Source of the DNA: Amycolatopsis benzoatilytica AK 16/65 | Lineage (GTDB): Bacteria; Actinomycetota; Actinomycetes; Mycobacteriales; Pseudonocardiaceae | Direction of reading: 5' to 3' | Length of the DNA: 64,000 nucleotides | Assembly (NCBI RefSeq): GCF_000383915.1 | Contig: NZ_KB912942.1 | Span: 7,618,155 to 7,682,154 of the forward strand | Part shown: positions 43,651-52,419 of the stretch, in pieces | Numbering within the stretch: the stretch's first letter is position 1 | Layout of the letters: each line of letters opens with the position of its first letter | Translations under genes and position numbers: made by a program | The notes under the pieces: generated by a model | What the model was told of the DNA's origin: nothing | What the model saw: the letters and a program-made list of their open reading frames with translations, nothing else | The model's database searches: none

Positions 43651-44346
43651 GTGGATCGGACGATCTCGCTGTTCTCGGCGGAGGCGACCGGCCCGGGACT
43701 GCCCGACCTGGCCGGGCTGTTGTGCTGCCAAGGGCAGATCACCGGGTTCGGCCGGACCGCGGCGCGGCTGTCGGTGCTGGTCGAGGAGTCGTGGCGGGCC
43801 CGGGTGCTGGCGCGCGAGTGCCGGAGCCGGGGCGCGGACGCGCAGGTCGGCGTGGCCGAATGCGGCAGCCCGCAGGTGCGCACGTCGTTCCGGGTGGACT
43901 TGCTGGGGCTCGCCGACCGCTGGCTGCGGCCCGGGCACACCGGTCCGGCCGAGGACGATTCCGGCAAGGCGGTGCCGGGCGGCTTCCGGCTGAGCGGCGC
44001 GATGCTGCGGATGTGGGCGCTGGCGGCCGGCCGGCCGGAGCCCGGCGGCTACCTGCTGGGCGTCGATCCGCTGGCACCCGAGATGCACGAGGAGCTGCTG
44101 GCGGTGCTGGCCCCGCTGGGTGTGCAGGCGCGGCTGCTGGGGCCGCGGGCGGAGCAGCCGGCGGTGCGGATCAGCGGGCGGCGGAGGCTGGCCGGGCTGC
44201 TGGAGCTGATCGGCGAGCCGCCGGCCGGGGCGGAAGCGGCGTGGCCGGAGCTGCCGCCGGTCGGCGAGCGACGCGAACGGGCCCCGGGCGAGCCGCGTCG
44301 CGGCGAACCGGCCGGGAGCCAGTATTTACTGGAGGCGGTCGGTTAG
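43651..44346 (+). CDS. WhiA-like N-terminal (LAGLIDADG-fold) protein without HTH (Rv3647c-like)
   Basis: A 231-residue protein syntenic with Rv3647c. DLAGLLCCQGQITGFGRTAARLSVLVEESWRARVLARECRSRGADAQVGV, then VPGGFRLSGAMLRMWALAAGRPEPGGYLLGVDPLAPEMHEELLAVLAPLGVQARLL, follows the layout of the sporulation factor WhiA's LAGLIDADG-like N-terminal domains. The WhiA C-terminal HTH is absent and a Pro/Arg-rich tail takes its place. A DNA-binding or scaffold role is possible. The GTG at 43651 has TATCAT 7 bases upstream and no ribosome site, so it is probably leaderless. It lies upstream of topA as in mycobacteria. Confidence 0.65.
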   Translation: MDRTISLFSAEATGPGLPDLAGLLCCQGQITGFGRTAARLSVLVEESWRARVLARECRSRGADAQVGVAECGSPQVRTSFRVDLLGLADRWLRPGHTGPAEDDSGKAVPGGFRLSGAMLRMWALAAGRPEPGGYLLGVDPLAPEMHEELLAVLAPLGVQARLLGPRAEQPAVRISGRRRLAGLLELIGEPPAGAEAAWPELPPVGERRERAPGEPRRGEPAGSQYLLEAVG

Positions 44347-44479
44347 TGACCGGTAATAAGGCCCCGTGCCAGGAACTTAAGACGGCGCTCAAGGTGTGGT
44401 TTCGCCGCGCCTGCCCAGGTTGAAGGCATCGCAGGGTCGGGACGGCTCAGGGCGGGGCCATGCGGGCAGTGGGACGTGG

Positions 44480-44527
44480 GGGCCTCTTGAGGGAATCTGA
44501 GTCCCTAAAGGGGCCCCTCACGGACTG
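44480..44527. repeat. Dispersed intergenic GC-rich repeat, copy 5
   Basis: GGCCTCTTGAGGGA, loop ATCTGAG, TCCCTAAAGGGGCC, then CCTCACGGAC. Loop and arms match copy 4. It lies between convergent genes. Confidence 0.8.
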
Positions 44528-44532
44528 AGAAA

Positions 44533-44561
44533 GCCCCCACCGCCGGGCTCGCGATGGGGGC
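44533..44561 (-). terminator. Terminator of the secreted protease gene
   Basis: On the minus strand GCCCCCA, a 15-base loop and TGGGGGC are followed by TTTCTC, 18 bases after the protease stop. Confidence 0.75.
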
Positions 44562-44579
44562 CGGTCTCGCGGAGCGCTG

Positions 44580-45395
44580 TTACGGCTTCGGCAGGGTGCA
44601 GCCCTGCTGGTCGAGCGCGATCTCATTGGCCGCGGTCAGGCAGGCCGGGATCCCGTAGGTCTCTTCTCCGTACTTGTAGTCCGGGCGCACCGTGACGTTG
44701 CCCGACTCGTCGACCTCGCACGGGTTGTTCACGGTGCAGCGCTGGCCGTCCTCGTTGGCCGTGTTGTTCACCCCGATGACCTTGCCGGTGGCGCGGTCGA
44801 CGATCGGCGAGCCGGACGTGCCGCCGATGGTCGCGCAGCCCGGCGTGTAGCGGATCGAGTCCTTCCAGACCCAGTCGCCCTCGTGCAGCTCGTGCACGAA
44901 ACCGTCGATCGAGCAGGAGTAGATCTGCTTCCAGTAGCCGGACACGACGTCGATCCCGGTGCCCGCCTGCGGGTGGCTGTTCACCAGCTCCAGCGGCGGG
45001 ACCTGGTACTTCTGCTGGATGCCCGCGTAGGTGTCGGTGAGCTGGTAGAGCGTGACGTCGGTGTCGGTCATCGTCGAGTAGACGACCTTCTTCGCCCGCA
45101 CCGTGCCCACCGAGCTCTGCCCGTCCGGTGACATCAGCTGGAACGAGCGGTTCGAGCTTTGCCCGACGATGACCTGGCCCGGTTGGGGGAAACCGGATTC
45201 GAGGCAGTGCCCGTTCGTCAGCACCAGCGCGGGCGCGCTCATCGGCGTCGCGGCCGGTTTCACGACCGAACCGGAACAGTTGGACAGCGCTACGGCCCCG
45301 GTGAAGGTCGTCGTCGCCGCGCTCGCTTCGGGCGCGGTGACCAGCGCAAACGTCGCTGCGACGGCAATCGCGGCGCCTACCAGTCGGCGGATCAT
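44580..45395 (-). CDS. Secreted trypsin-like serine protease
   Basis: A 271-residue exported protease with a signal peptide through about residue 26 (VGAAIAVAATFALVTAPEASA). The triad is His63 (LTNGHCLE), an Asp near 111-113 (TMTDTDVTLY) and Ser194 (GGTSGSP). Cysteines at 40/64, 161/187 and near the C-terminus suggest disulfides. It resembles the secreted protease Rv3668c in type and general neighbourhood. The ATG at 45395 has AAAGGAA upstream. Confidence 0.9.
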   Translation of the reverse strand: MIRRLVGAAIAVAATFALVTAPEASAATTTFTGAVALSNCSGSVVKPAATPMSAPALVLTNGHCLESGFPQPGQVIVGQSSNRSFQLMSPDGQSSVGTVRAKKVVYSTMTDTDVTLYQLTDTYAGIQQKYQVPPLELVNSHPQAGTGIDVVSGYWKQIYSCSIDGFVHELHEGDWVWKDSIRYTPGCATIGGTSGSPIVDRATGKVIGVNNTANEDGQRCTVNNPCEVDESGNVTVRPDYKYGEETYGIPACLTAANEIALDQQGCTLPKP

Positions 45396-45699
45396 GGTGG
45401 GTTCCTTTCGGCTGAGGGGAGCACCAAGTGAACCGTTGTCCGCGCGAGACCCGCCACCGTCGAACGGAGGGTATCGGTGGTATGACCGGTTACCCTGCCG
45501 GGCACGTGTCGGACATCACGTGCTAGGTGTGGAAAGGAAACATCGCCGAGGTCAGCGGCGATCCGACGGGCAAGGACCCGGCGGCTCGTCGAGGCACCTC
45601 GGCGCTGCGCGGCCACCGGGGGCGTGCACACTGACAGGTCGAGACGCGGGCGCAGGACCCCAGGTACCGGGGTGAGAGTGCCGCCGCGGCGGCGCGGAG
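45396..45699. other. Divergent promoter region of the protease and topA genes
   Basis: This 304-base region has no credible gene. It must hold both promoters. No clear -35/-10 pair or operator was identified. Confidence 0.5.
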
Positions 45700-48603
45700 A
45701 TGAGTGGAGAGCAGGACAGCGTGGCAGCAGCACGGACCAAGAAGAGCGGCACCGGGGGCAGCGGTGCCGGACTCCGGCGGCTGGTGATCGTCGAGTCGCC
45801 GACCAAGGCCCGCAAGATCGCCCCCTACCTCGGCGGCGACTACGTCGTCGAGTCCTCCGTCGGGCACATCCGGGACCTGCCCCGTGGCGCCGCCGACGTC
45901 CCCGCGCAGTACAAGGGCGAGTCCTGGGCGCGTCTCGGCGTCGACATCGACAACGACTTCAAGCCGCTGTACATCGTCACGCCGGACAAGAAGTCCAAGG
46001 TCACCGAGCTGAAGGGGCTGCTCAAGGACGTCGACGAGCTCTACCTCGCGACGGACCCCGACCGCGAGGGCGAGGCCATCGCCTGGCACTTGCTGGAGAC
46101 CTTGAAGCCCAAGGTTCCGGTGCGCCGGATGGTCTTCCACGAGGTCACCGAGCAGGCCATCCAGGCCGCCGCCGCGGCCACCCGCGAGCTGGACGCCGAC
46201 CTGGTCGACGCGCAGGAAACCCGTCGAATCCTCGACCGCCTCTACGGCTACGAGGTCTCGCCGGTGCTGTGGAAGAAAGTCATGCCGAAGCTGTCGGCGG
46301 GCCGGGTGCAGTCCGTCGCGACGCGGATCGTCGTGGAGCGCGAGCGCGAGCGGATGCGCTTCACGTCGGCGTCGTACTGGGACATCTCGGCGACGATGGA
46401 CGCGGGTGCCGAGGCTTCGCCGCGCAACTTCCCCGCTCGCCTGGTGTCGGTCGACGGCGCGCGCTTGGCGACCGGTCGTGACTTCGACTCGAACGGCCAG
46501 CTCAAGGGCTCGACCGCGGAGATCCGGGTGCTCGGCGAGTCCGACGCGCGGGCGCTGGCTCAGGGCCTGCAGAACCGTGACTTCAAGGTCGCGAGCGTCG
46601 AGGAGAAGCCGTACACGCGCAAGCCGTACGCGCCGTTCATGACCTCCACGCTGCAGCAGGAGGCGGGCCGCAAGCTGCGCTTCACTTCTGAGCGCACCAT
46701 GCGGGTCGCGCAGAAGCTGTACGAGAACGGTTACATCACCTATATGCGTACCGACTCCACGACGCTGTCGGAGTCGGCGATCACCGCCGCGCGCAGCCAG
46801 GCGACGCAGCTGTACGGCAAGGAATACGTCTCGCCGTCGCCGCGCCAGTACACCCGCAAGGTGAAGAACGCGCAGGAAGCGCACGAGGCGATCCGGCCGT
46901 CGGGCGAGGTGTTCCGGACGCCGGGCCAGGTCGCGAAAGAGCTGGACACCGACGAGTTCCGGCTGTACGAGATGATCTGGCAGCGCACCATCGCTTCGCA
47001 GATGGCGGACGCGAAGGGCACCACGATGTCGGTGCGCATCATCGGCACCGCCGCGACCGGCGAGGAGTGCACCTTCGCCGCTTCAGGCCGCACGATCACC
47101 TTCGCCGGCTTCCTGAAGGCATATGTCGAGGCGGTCGACACCGAGGCCGGCGGCGAAGCGGACGACAAGCAGAGCCGTCTGCCGGTGCTGACCAAGGACC
47201 AGGCCCTGACCGCGCCGGAGCTGTCCGCCGACGGCCACTCGACGTCGCCGCCCGCGCGCTACTCCGAGCCGAGCCTGGTCAGCAAGCTGGAAGAGCTGGG
47301 CATCGGCCGCCCGTCGACGTACGCCTCGATCATCAAGACCATCCAGGACCGCGGCTACGTGTGGAAGAAGGGCTCCGCCCTGGTCCCGTCGTGGGTCGCG
47401 TTCGCGGTGATCGGCCTGCTGGAGCGGCACTTCGAGCGGCTGGTGGACTACAACTTCACCGCCGGCCTCGAGGACGAGCTGGACCGCATCGCCAGCGGCG
47501 ACGAGCACCGTGTCGAATGGCTGTCGAAGTTCTACTTCGGCGGCGACTTCGGCGTGGAGGGCTCGGTCGGCCGGCTCGGCGGGCTGAAGAAGCTGGTGGA
47601 CGGCAGCGTCGAGGGGATCGACGCGCGCGAGATCAACTCGATCCCGATGTTCAGCGACGCCGACGGGCGGCAGGTCGTGGTGCGCGTCGGCCGATACGGG
47701 CCGTACCTGGAGCGTGAGGTCAACGGCGAGTCGCAGCGCGCGAACCTGCCTGAGGACCTGCCGCCGGACGAGCTGTCGGCGGAGCTGGCGGAGAAGCTGT
47801 TCGCGACGCCGCAGGAAGGCCGGGTGCTGGGCACCGATCCGGTCAGCGGGCACGAGATCGTGGCGAAGGAAGGCCGCTTCGGCCCGTACGTCACGGAGCT
47901 GCTGCCTGAGCCGGAGCTGCCTGAGGACGCCACCGCGGCGCAGAAGAAGGCCGCGAAGGCGAAGCTGCCGAAGCCGCGTACTGGCTCGCTGTTCAAGTCG
48001 ATGTCCGTCGAGACGGTCACGCTCGACGACGCGCTGAAGCTGCTTTCGCTGCCGCGCGTGGTGGGCAAGGACCCGGAGTCGGGCGACGAGATCACCGCGC
48101 AGAACGGGCGCTACGGGCCGTACCTGAAGAAGGGCACGGACTCGCGCTCGATCCAGACCGAGGACCAGTTGTTCTCGATCACGCTGGAAGAGGCGCTGAA
48201 GATCTACTCGGAGCCGAAGCAGCGCGGCCGGTCCGCGACGGCGAAGCCGCCGCTCAAGGAACTGGGCGACGACCCGGTGTCGGGTAAGCCGATGGTGGTC
48301 AAGGACGGTCGCTTCGGCCCGTACGTGACCGACGGCGAGTACAACGCGACGCTGCGGAAGTCCGACAGCATCGAGGAACTCACCGCGGAACGCGCGGCCG
48401 AGCTGCTGGCGGAGAAGCGCGCGAAGGGCCCGGCGCCGAAGAAGCGCACGACGACGCGCAAGGCTCCGGCGAAGTCCACGGCGACGAAGACGACGGCGGC
48501 CAAGAAGACGACTGCCGCCAAGACCACCGCCGCGAAGTCGACTACGGCGGCTGCGAAGAAGGCGCCTGCGAAGCGGACTAGCACCGCGACGAAGACGAAG
48601 TAG
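45700..48603 (+). CDS. topA: DNA topoisomerase I
   Basis: A 967-residue type IA topoisomerase, which relaxes negative supercoils. The Toprim motif is VIVESPTKA and TDPDREGEAIAWH, and the catalytic Tyr is Tyr348 in YITYMRTDST. RVQSVATR and YASIIKTIQDRGYV are domain signatures. As in other actinobacteria the zinc fingers are replaced by C-terminal TopA repeats with G-R-(Y/F)-G-P-Y-(V/L), four of them from about residue 660 to 880, and a Lys/Ala/Thr-rich basic tail (from 905). The ATG at 45700 is used; a GTG at 45721 is possible. It corresponds to Rv3646c. Confidence 0.97.
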   Translation: MSGEQDSVAAARTKKSGTGGSGAGLRRLVIVESPTKARKIAPYLGGDYVVESSVGHIRDLPRGAADVPAQYKGESWARLGVDIDNDFKPLYIVTPDKKSKVTELKGLLKDVDELYLATDPDREGEAIAWHLLETLKPKVPVRRMVFHEVTEQAIQAAAAATRELDADLVDAQETRRILDRLYGYEVSPVLWKKVMPKLSAGRVQSVATRIVVERERERMRFTSASYWDISATMDAGAEASPRNFPARLVSVDGARLATGRDFDSNGQLKGSTAEIRVLGESDARALAQGLQNRDFKVASVEEKPYTRKPYAPFMTSTLQQEAGRKLRFTSERTMRVAQKLYENGYITYMRTDSTTLSESAITAARSQATQLYGKEYVSPSPRQYTRKVKNAQEAHEAIRPSGEVFRTPGQVAKELDTDEFRLYEMIWQRTIASQMADAKGTTMSVRIIGTAATGEECTFAASGRTITFAGFLKAYVEAVDTEAGGEADDKQSRLPVLTKDQALTAPELSADGHSTSPPARYSEPSLVSKLEELGIGRPSTYASIIKTIQDRGYVWKKGSALVPSWVAFAVIGLLERHFERLVDYNFTAGLEDELDRIASGDEHRVEWLSKFYFGGDFGVEGSVGRLGGLKKLVDGSVEGIDAREINSIPMFSDADGRQVVVRVGRYGPYLEREVNGESQRANLPEDLPPDELSAELAEKLFATPQEGRVLGTDPVSGHEIVAKEGRFGPYVTELLPEPELPEDATAAQKKAAKAKLPKPRTGSLFKSMSVETVTLDDALKLLSLPRVVGKDPESGDEITAQNGRYGPYLKKGTDSRSIQTEDQLFSITLEEALKIYSEPKQRGRSATAKPPLKELGDDPVSGKPMVVKDGRFGPYVTDGEYNATLRKSDSIEELTAERAAELLAEKRAKGPAPKKRTTTRKAPAKSTATKTTAAKKTTAAKTTAAKSTTAAAKKAPAKRTSTATKTK

Positions 48604-48612
48604 CGCCGACTG

Positions 48613-48642
48613 GGCCGCCCGGAATTGCTCCGGGCGGCCTTT
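48613..48642 (+). terminator. topA terminator
   Basis: GGCCGCCCGGA (48613-48623), loop ATTGC, exact reverse complement (48629-48639), then TTT. It lies 9 bases after the topA stop. Confidence 0.9.
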
Positions 48643-48665
48643 GTCGTGTTTGGGGGAGGGCGCGA

Positions 48666-49813
48666 ATGGACGAGACGCGGCGCGCTCGCGTAGCGGTTTC
48701 GGTGGTCTTCGCGGTCTGCGGTGCGGCATTCGCGACGTGGGCGGCGAGGATCCCGGCGGCGCAGGCGAAACTCGGCATGGGCCCGGCAGAGCTCGGGATC
48801 GGGTTGTTCGGGCTCGCCGCCGGTTCGGTCGTCGCGCTGCTGGGCGCGGGGCCGTTGATCACGAAGATCGGCAGCCGCCGCGGGGTGGAATGCGGAGCGA
48901 CCGTGCTGTGCGCGGGGCTGCCGCTGGTCGCGTTCGCGCCGGACGTGCCGTTGTTCGTTGCCGCGCTCGTGGTGCTGGGGGTCGGCAACAGCTTGCTGGA
49001 CGTCTCGATGAACGCGCACGCCGCGCGCGTCGAAGAGGCTTATGGGCGGCCGATTTTCGCCGGTTTCCACGCGTTCTGGAACATCGGCGGACTGGCTGGC
49101 TCCGGCGTCGGCGCGCTGATGGAAACGTGGCGGGTGCCGATCGAAACGCACTTCACCGCGGTCGGCGCGGCGCTGCTCGCGCTGGGGGTGCTGGCGGCTT
49201 CCCAGTTCCTGCGGGGTGCGGATCGAGGACAGGGCGAGGCGGCGTTCGCTTTGCCCAGCAAGGCATTGATCCCGCTGGGGGTGATCGCGTTCTGCGGTTT
49301 TGTCGCCGAAGGCACGGTGAACGACTGGAGCGCGGTCTACCTCCGGGAGGTCGCCACGGCGAGCGCGGCGGTCGCGTCGCTGGGCTACTTCGCGTTCTCC
49401 ATCACGATGATCGGCATCCGCACGGTGGCCGACCGGATCGTGGAACGCGTCGGCGGCGTGCTGTTCATGCGAGTGGCGGCCGCGGTGACGGTCTCGGATT
49501 CCTGCTGGTGGTGGCGGTTCCGGTGGCCGCGGTCGGGGTGGCCGGCTTCGCGGTGGTCGGGCTCGGCGTGTCCGGCATCGTGCCGCTCGCGTGGAGCGCG
49601 GCAGGGCGCAAAGAGCCCGCCGCGCCGGGCCGGGCGATCGCGGCCGTCGCGGCTTGCGGGTACCTGGGCTTTCTCGTCGGACCGGTGCTGGTGAGCGGGC
49701 TGGCCGGCGGGATCGGCCTGCACTGGACGCTCGCCGTGGTCGGCTGCCTGGTGGCCGCGGTGGCGGTGCTGGCCCCGACGATGCGGGTCGCGGCACCGGT
49801 CGCGAAGGGTTGA
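48666..49813 (+). pseudogene. MFS transporter, frameshifted near 49485
   Basis: The first frame (from ATG 48666) encodes MFS helices 1 to 8 or so: ATWAARIPAAQAKLG, GSVVALLGAGPLITKIGSRR, NSLLDVSMNAHAARVE, FHAFWNIGGLAGS, MIGIRTVADRIVERVGG. After MRVAAAVTV the reading turns into a Trp/Arg-rich nonsense tail. The frame one base earlier continues the transporter (GLGFLLVVAVPVAAVGVAGF, then GRAIAAVAACGYLGFLVGPVL) to the stop at 49811. One base is missing near 49480-49495. It is either an inactivating deletion or a sequencing error. Confidence 0.8.
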
Positions 49814-49843
49814 ACGGACCGCTCGGCGCACCAGCAGGGTGAT

Positions 49844-49859
49844 TCGAACAAAAGTTCGA
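49844..49859. promoter_or_regulatory. Perfect LexA (SOS) box
   Basis: TCGAAC-AAAA-GTTCGA, an exact match to the actinobacterial LexA box TCGAAC-N4-GTTCGA. It lies 34 bases before the GTG at 49893 and 30 bases after the stop of the frameshifted transporter, on the 5' side of an uncharacterised gene. Confidence 0.85.
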
Positions 49860-49892
49860 GAAATTGTCGGTACCAGGGTGTTCAATGACGGG

Positions 49893-50726
49893 GTGAGCAG
49901 TTCAGCGCCCGTCGTCTTCGACGTCATCGACGAGGTCATCGGACCGCTGCGGGCCGAGATGCCGCAGCGGCCTTCGGTGATGGAGTTCTACGACCCGCAC
50001 TTCGAGGTGCCGCCCGTGCTGGCCGAGGAGGAGCCCGCCGGGGCGGCGTCGGGCCGGAGCCTGGCCGAGGAGGTCCGCCAGTCGTTCGGGCCGATGCTCG
50101 GTGCCGGCCTGGCCGAGGAGGTGGAGCAGTACACCCGGTTCGTCGCCGGAATGGCCGCGGTGGGCCTGGCCGAGGAAGGCAGGGTCACCGCCGAGGCGGT
50201 CGAGCTCTACCGGGTGCTGCGCGGCGGCTTCATCCGCGGCGTGGTCACCGGGGTGTTCCCGGCGAGCGAGGAGCCGTGGGAGGTCCGGTTCTTCGGCGAC
50301 GAGGACTTCACCACGGTGATGAGCAAACTGGGCCGCCGCGCGCGGCTGCGGTCCGGAATGCTCAGCGCCTTGCCCGGATGGGTCTTCGACGGGCTGCCGG
50401 ACCGTCCGCCGGGCCCCGGCCCCGCGGTGCGGATCGAGACCGACGGCAGCGGCCTCATCCCGCCTTCGGCCGGAGGAGAACTGGACGTGATCCGCGCCGC
50501 GGTCGCCCGCCCGCGGCTGGGCACCGTGCTGGTGGACCTGGCAGTGCGAGACGCCGTGCTGGCCGAATATCCGCACGGAGCTTTCGGCCTGGTGGACAAC
50601 GACCAGGGCAGATACCAGTTCCGAGCCGCCCCGAAAGGCGGCGGCGGGTGGGTGGTGACGTGGTCGCCGGCCACCAGGGGGACCGCGGAGGCGTGGATCG
50701 TGGAGGCGGTGCGGAGTCATGCGTGA
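49893..50726 (+). CDS. SOS-box-controlled protein of unknown function (weakly EspG-like)
   Basis: A 277-residue acidic protein with no signal peptide or membrane helix. The C-terminal part AFGLVDNDQGRYQFRAAPKGGGGWVVTWSPATRGTAEAWIVEAV recalls the end of EspG-like ESX-associated proteins, but the rest does not match well. EQYTRFVAGMAAVGLAEEGRVTAEAVELYRVLRGGF is helical. GTG at 49893 or in-frame at 49878 could be the start; neither has a strong ribosome site. A perfect LexA box lies just upstream, so DNA damage should induce it. Function unknown. Confidence 0.65.
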   Translation: MSSSAPVVFDVIDEVIGPLRAEMPQRPSVMEFYDPHFEVPPVLAEEEPAGAASGRSLAEEVRQSFGPMLGAGLAEEVEQYTRFVAGMAAVGLAEEGRVTAEAVELYRVLRGGFIRGVVTGVFPASEEPWEVRFFGDEDFTTVMSKLGRRARLRSGMLSALPGWVFDGLPDRPPGPGPAVRIETDGSGLIPPSAGGELDVIRAAVARPRLGTVLVDLAVRDAVLAEYPHGAFGLVDNDQGRYQFRAAPKGGGGWVVTWSPATRGTAEAWIVEAVRSHA

Positions 50727-50856
50727 GGAGGTGGGGACGGGGGCGGCGCGACGACGAAGCCGGGCGGGCGTTCGGGCGGCGGGCCGGTGCGGCTGGGGCC
50801 GAGGTGACGGCGGGCTGAGTCCGGTTCGCCTCGGCACCGGGGCGCGGGCCTCGGCG

Positions 50857-51423
50857 TCAGATCGAGCCGAGGTCCACCGTCACGGAAAAAGGTGCGGCTG
50901 CCTCCACCCTGCCGGTGTGGACGGGGCCGTCCCGGTAAGCGCGACTCGCCGGGTCGAGCACGTACGTGTACACGACCGGCATGCCGATTGCAGCTTGCTC
51001 GACTCGCCAGTAGAAGGGAATGCCTGCCTTGGCGTACTGATCAGTCTTGACGATCCGGTCGGTGGTTTCCGAGCCGGGTGACACCACCTCGACGACCAGC
51101 AGCACGTGTTCGGGCCGGGTAGGCGAGAGGTCGAGGGTCTCTGCGCGGTAGACCGTGACGTCCGGGCGGCGATTGGTCAGCGGGACGTCCCGGAGCCGCA
51201 CATCGAAGTCGGTGTCGGCGTTCCAGTCCGGTCCGGCGGCGGCGTCGAGGGCATTGGCCAGCATCCGGGCCATCCGGTTGTGGCGCTTGGAAGCGCTCGG
51301 GCTCACGACGACCATCCCGTCTACGACTTCGATACCGGCGCACTGCTCGGCGGACCACGAGTCGTACTGCTCTGCGGTGATCTGCTTGTGCATCCAGGCG
51401 GGCGCGATCATCTCGGCAGTCAT
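50857..51423 (-). CDS. Uma2-family (DUF820) putative endonuclease
   Basis: A 188-residue PD-(D/E)XK-like protein. The order is EQYDSWSAEQCAGIEVVDGMVVVSPSASKRHNRMARML, then VRLRDVPLTNRRPDVTVYRAE, then LLVVEVVSPGSETTDRIVKTDQYAKAGIPFYWRVE. The acidic and Lys residues (D-V, E-V-V, K) fit the family's active site. Uma2 proteins are numerous in Amycolatopsis and their targets are unknown. The ATG at 51423 has GGGGAGG 8 bases upstream. Confidence 0.9.
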   Translation of the reverse strand: MTAEMIAPAWMHKQITAEQYDSWSAEQCAGIEVVDGMVVVSPSASKRHNRMARMLANALDAAAGPDWNADTDFDVRLRDVPLTNRRPDVTVYRAETLDLSPTRPEHVLLVVEVVSPGSETTDRIVKTDQYAKAGIPFYWRVEQAAIGMPVVYTYVLDPASRAYRDGPVHTGRVEAAAPFSVTVDLGSI

Positions 51424-51679
51424 GGCGTACCTCCCCGGGCATGCGCGATGGCGTCAACTCGTCAACATGCAAAGTTCGCAGGCTGGCGAGATCAGGCTAC
51501 CTGGCCGACCGAACTCGTCACGACCCCGGAAATCGGCCTCGCCCACCCCCCCGCTGCCCCGCCAGGGCCAGTCGGCCCCCGCACTGGAACCAGCCGTGCT
51601 GCGGCCATTGGGTGGATGCGGGACCCAGTACTCTCGCGCACACTGGACGCGGCGGACATTCCGTAGTGAGGTGATCACC

Positions 51680-52273
51680 ATGAGCACGAGCGACGGAAAC
51701 TCGTTCTTCGGCACCCCCGAACAAGACCGCGACGGCACTCTCGCCGGGGATCCCGTCGGGGAGCGGTTCGCCGATCCGTTGTCTGGCCTGGTCACCATGG
51801 GGGAGGGGCTGCCGGGGAGTGCGCCGCGGCCGTTGCCGACCGCTCAGCCGGTCGAGCACGACGCCGAGGCAGTCAAGCGGATGGTCGACGCCGCGCTGGC
51901 GGAGGAGTCCAAGAAGGTCGTCAAGACGCCCAACCCGATTCCGCCCGCCGACCGTCCGGATCTCGTGCCCGCCGCGCTGCTGCCGCGGCAGCGGACCTGG
52001 CCGACCAAGGCACCGCAGCTGCTGAAGAAGGTGCCGCTGCCCCGGCCGAAGCAGAAGGCGCCCGAGATCGCCGGCGACGACATCGAGGAAGAGCTCGCCG
52101 AGCGGCAGGGCCGGCGGCGCGGGATGCCCGCCGTCACCATGCCCTCGCTCGGCCGACCCTCTCGGAGTACCGCGGGCGTCGTGCTGGCGCTGGCGTTGCT
52201 CGTCGTGTTCGTGATCGTCGCGATCGAGCTGATCTCGAGCCTGGTGAGCAGCATCGCTGGGCTGTTCGGCTGA
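51680..52273 (+). CDS. Tail-anchored protein of unknown function
   Basis: A 197-residue protein: a low-complexity, Pro-rich cytoplasmic part, then AEAVKRMVDAALAEESKKVVKTPNP, a basic DIEEELAERQGRRRG region, and one C-terminal helix (AGVVLALALLVVFVIVAIELISSLV). It is therefore membrane-anchored by its tail. The ATG at 51680 has GAGGTGA upstream. It is co-oriented with, and 146 bases before, the MFS-thymidylate kinase gene; no functional link can be shown. Confidence 0.7.
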   Translation: MSTSDGNSFFGTPEQDRDGTLAGDPVGERFADPLSGLVTMGEGLPGSAPRPLPTAQPVEHDAEAVKRMVDAALAEESKKVVKTPNPIPPADRPDLVPAALLPRQRTWPTKAPQLLKKVPLPRPKQKAPEIAGDDIEEELAERQGRRRGMPAVTMPSLGRPSRSTAGVVLALALLVVFVIVAIELISSLVSSIAGLFG

Positions 52274-52419
52274 CCCCTCCGGACGTCCCCAATCGCGGGG
52301 CGTGCCGTGCCCGAGACCGCGGCGAGCTACCCTGGCGACCACGGTCGGGGGATCCCGCAGCGGTCTCCTGACGCCGCCGTGACGAGTGGGGTGGGCGTAT
52401 CAGCGAGGGCGTACGGACG

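Noticed and set aside
40480..44346. A 1288-codon plus-strand frame across hppA and the lipoprotein
   Set aside because: Only its last 231 codons are real (the WhiA-like protein). The rest is out of frame with hppA and the lipoprotein, and has no motif.
36024..44346. A cspA gene, which lies in this part of the M. tuberculosis order
   Set aside because: No cold-shock RNA-binding motif (KWFNAEKGFGFI-like) is visible, so it has moved or been lost.
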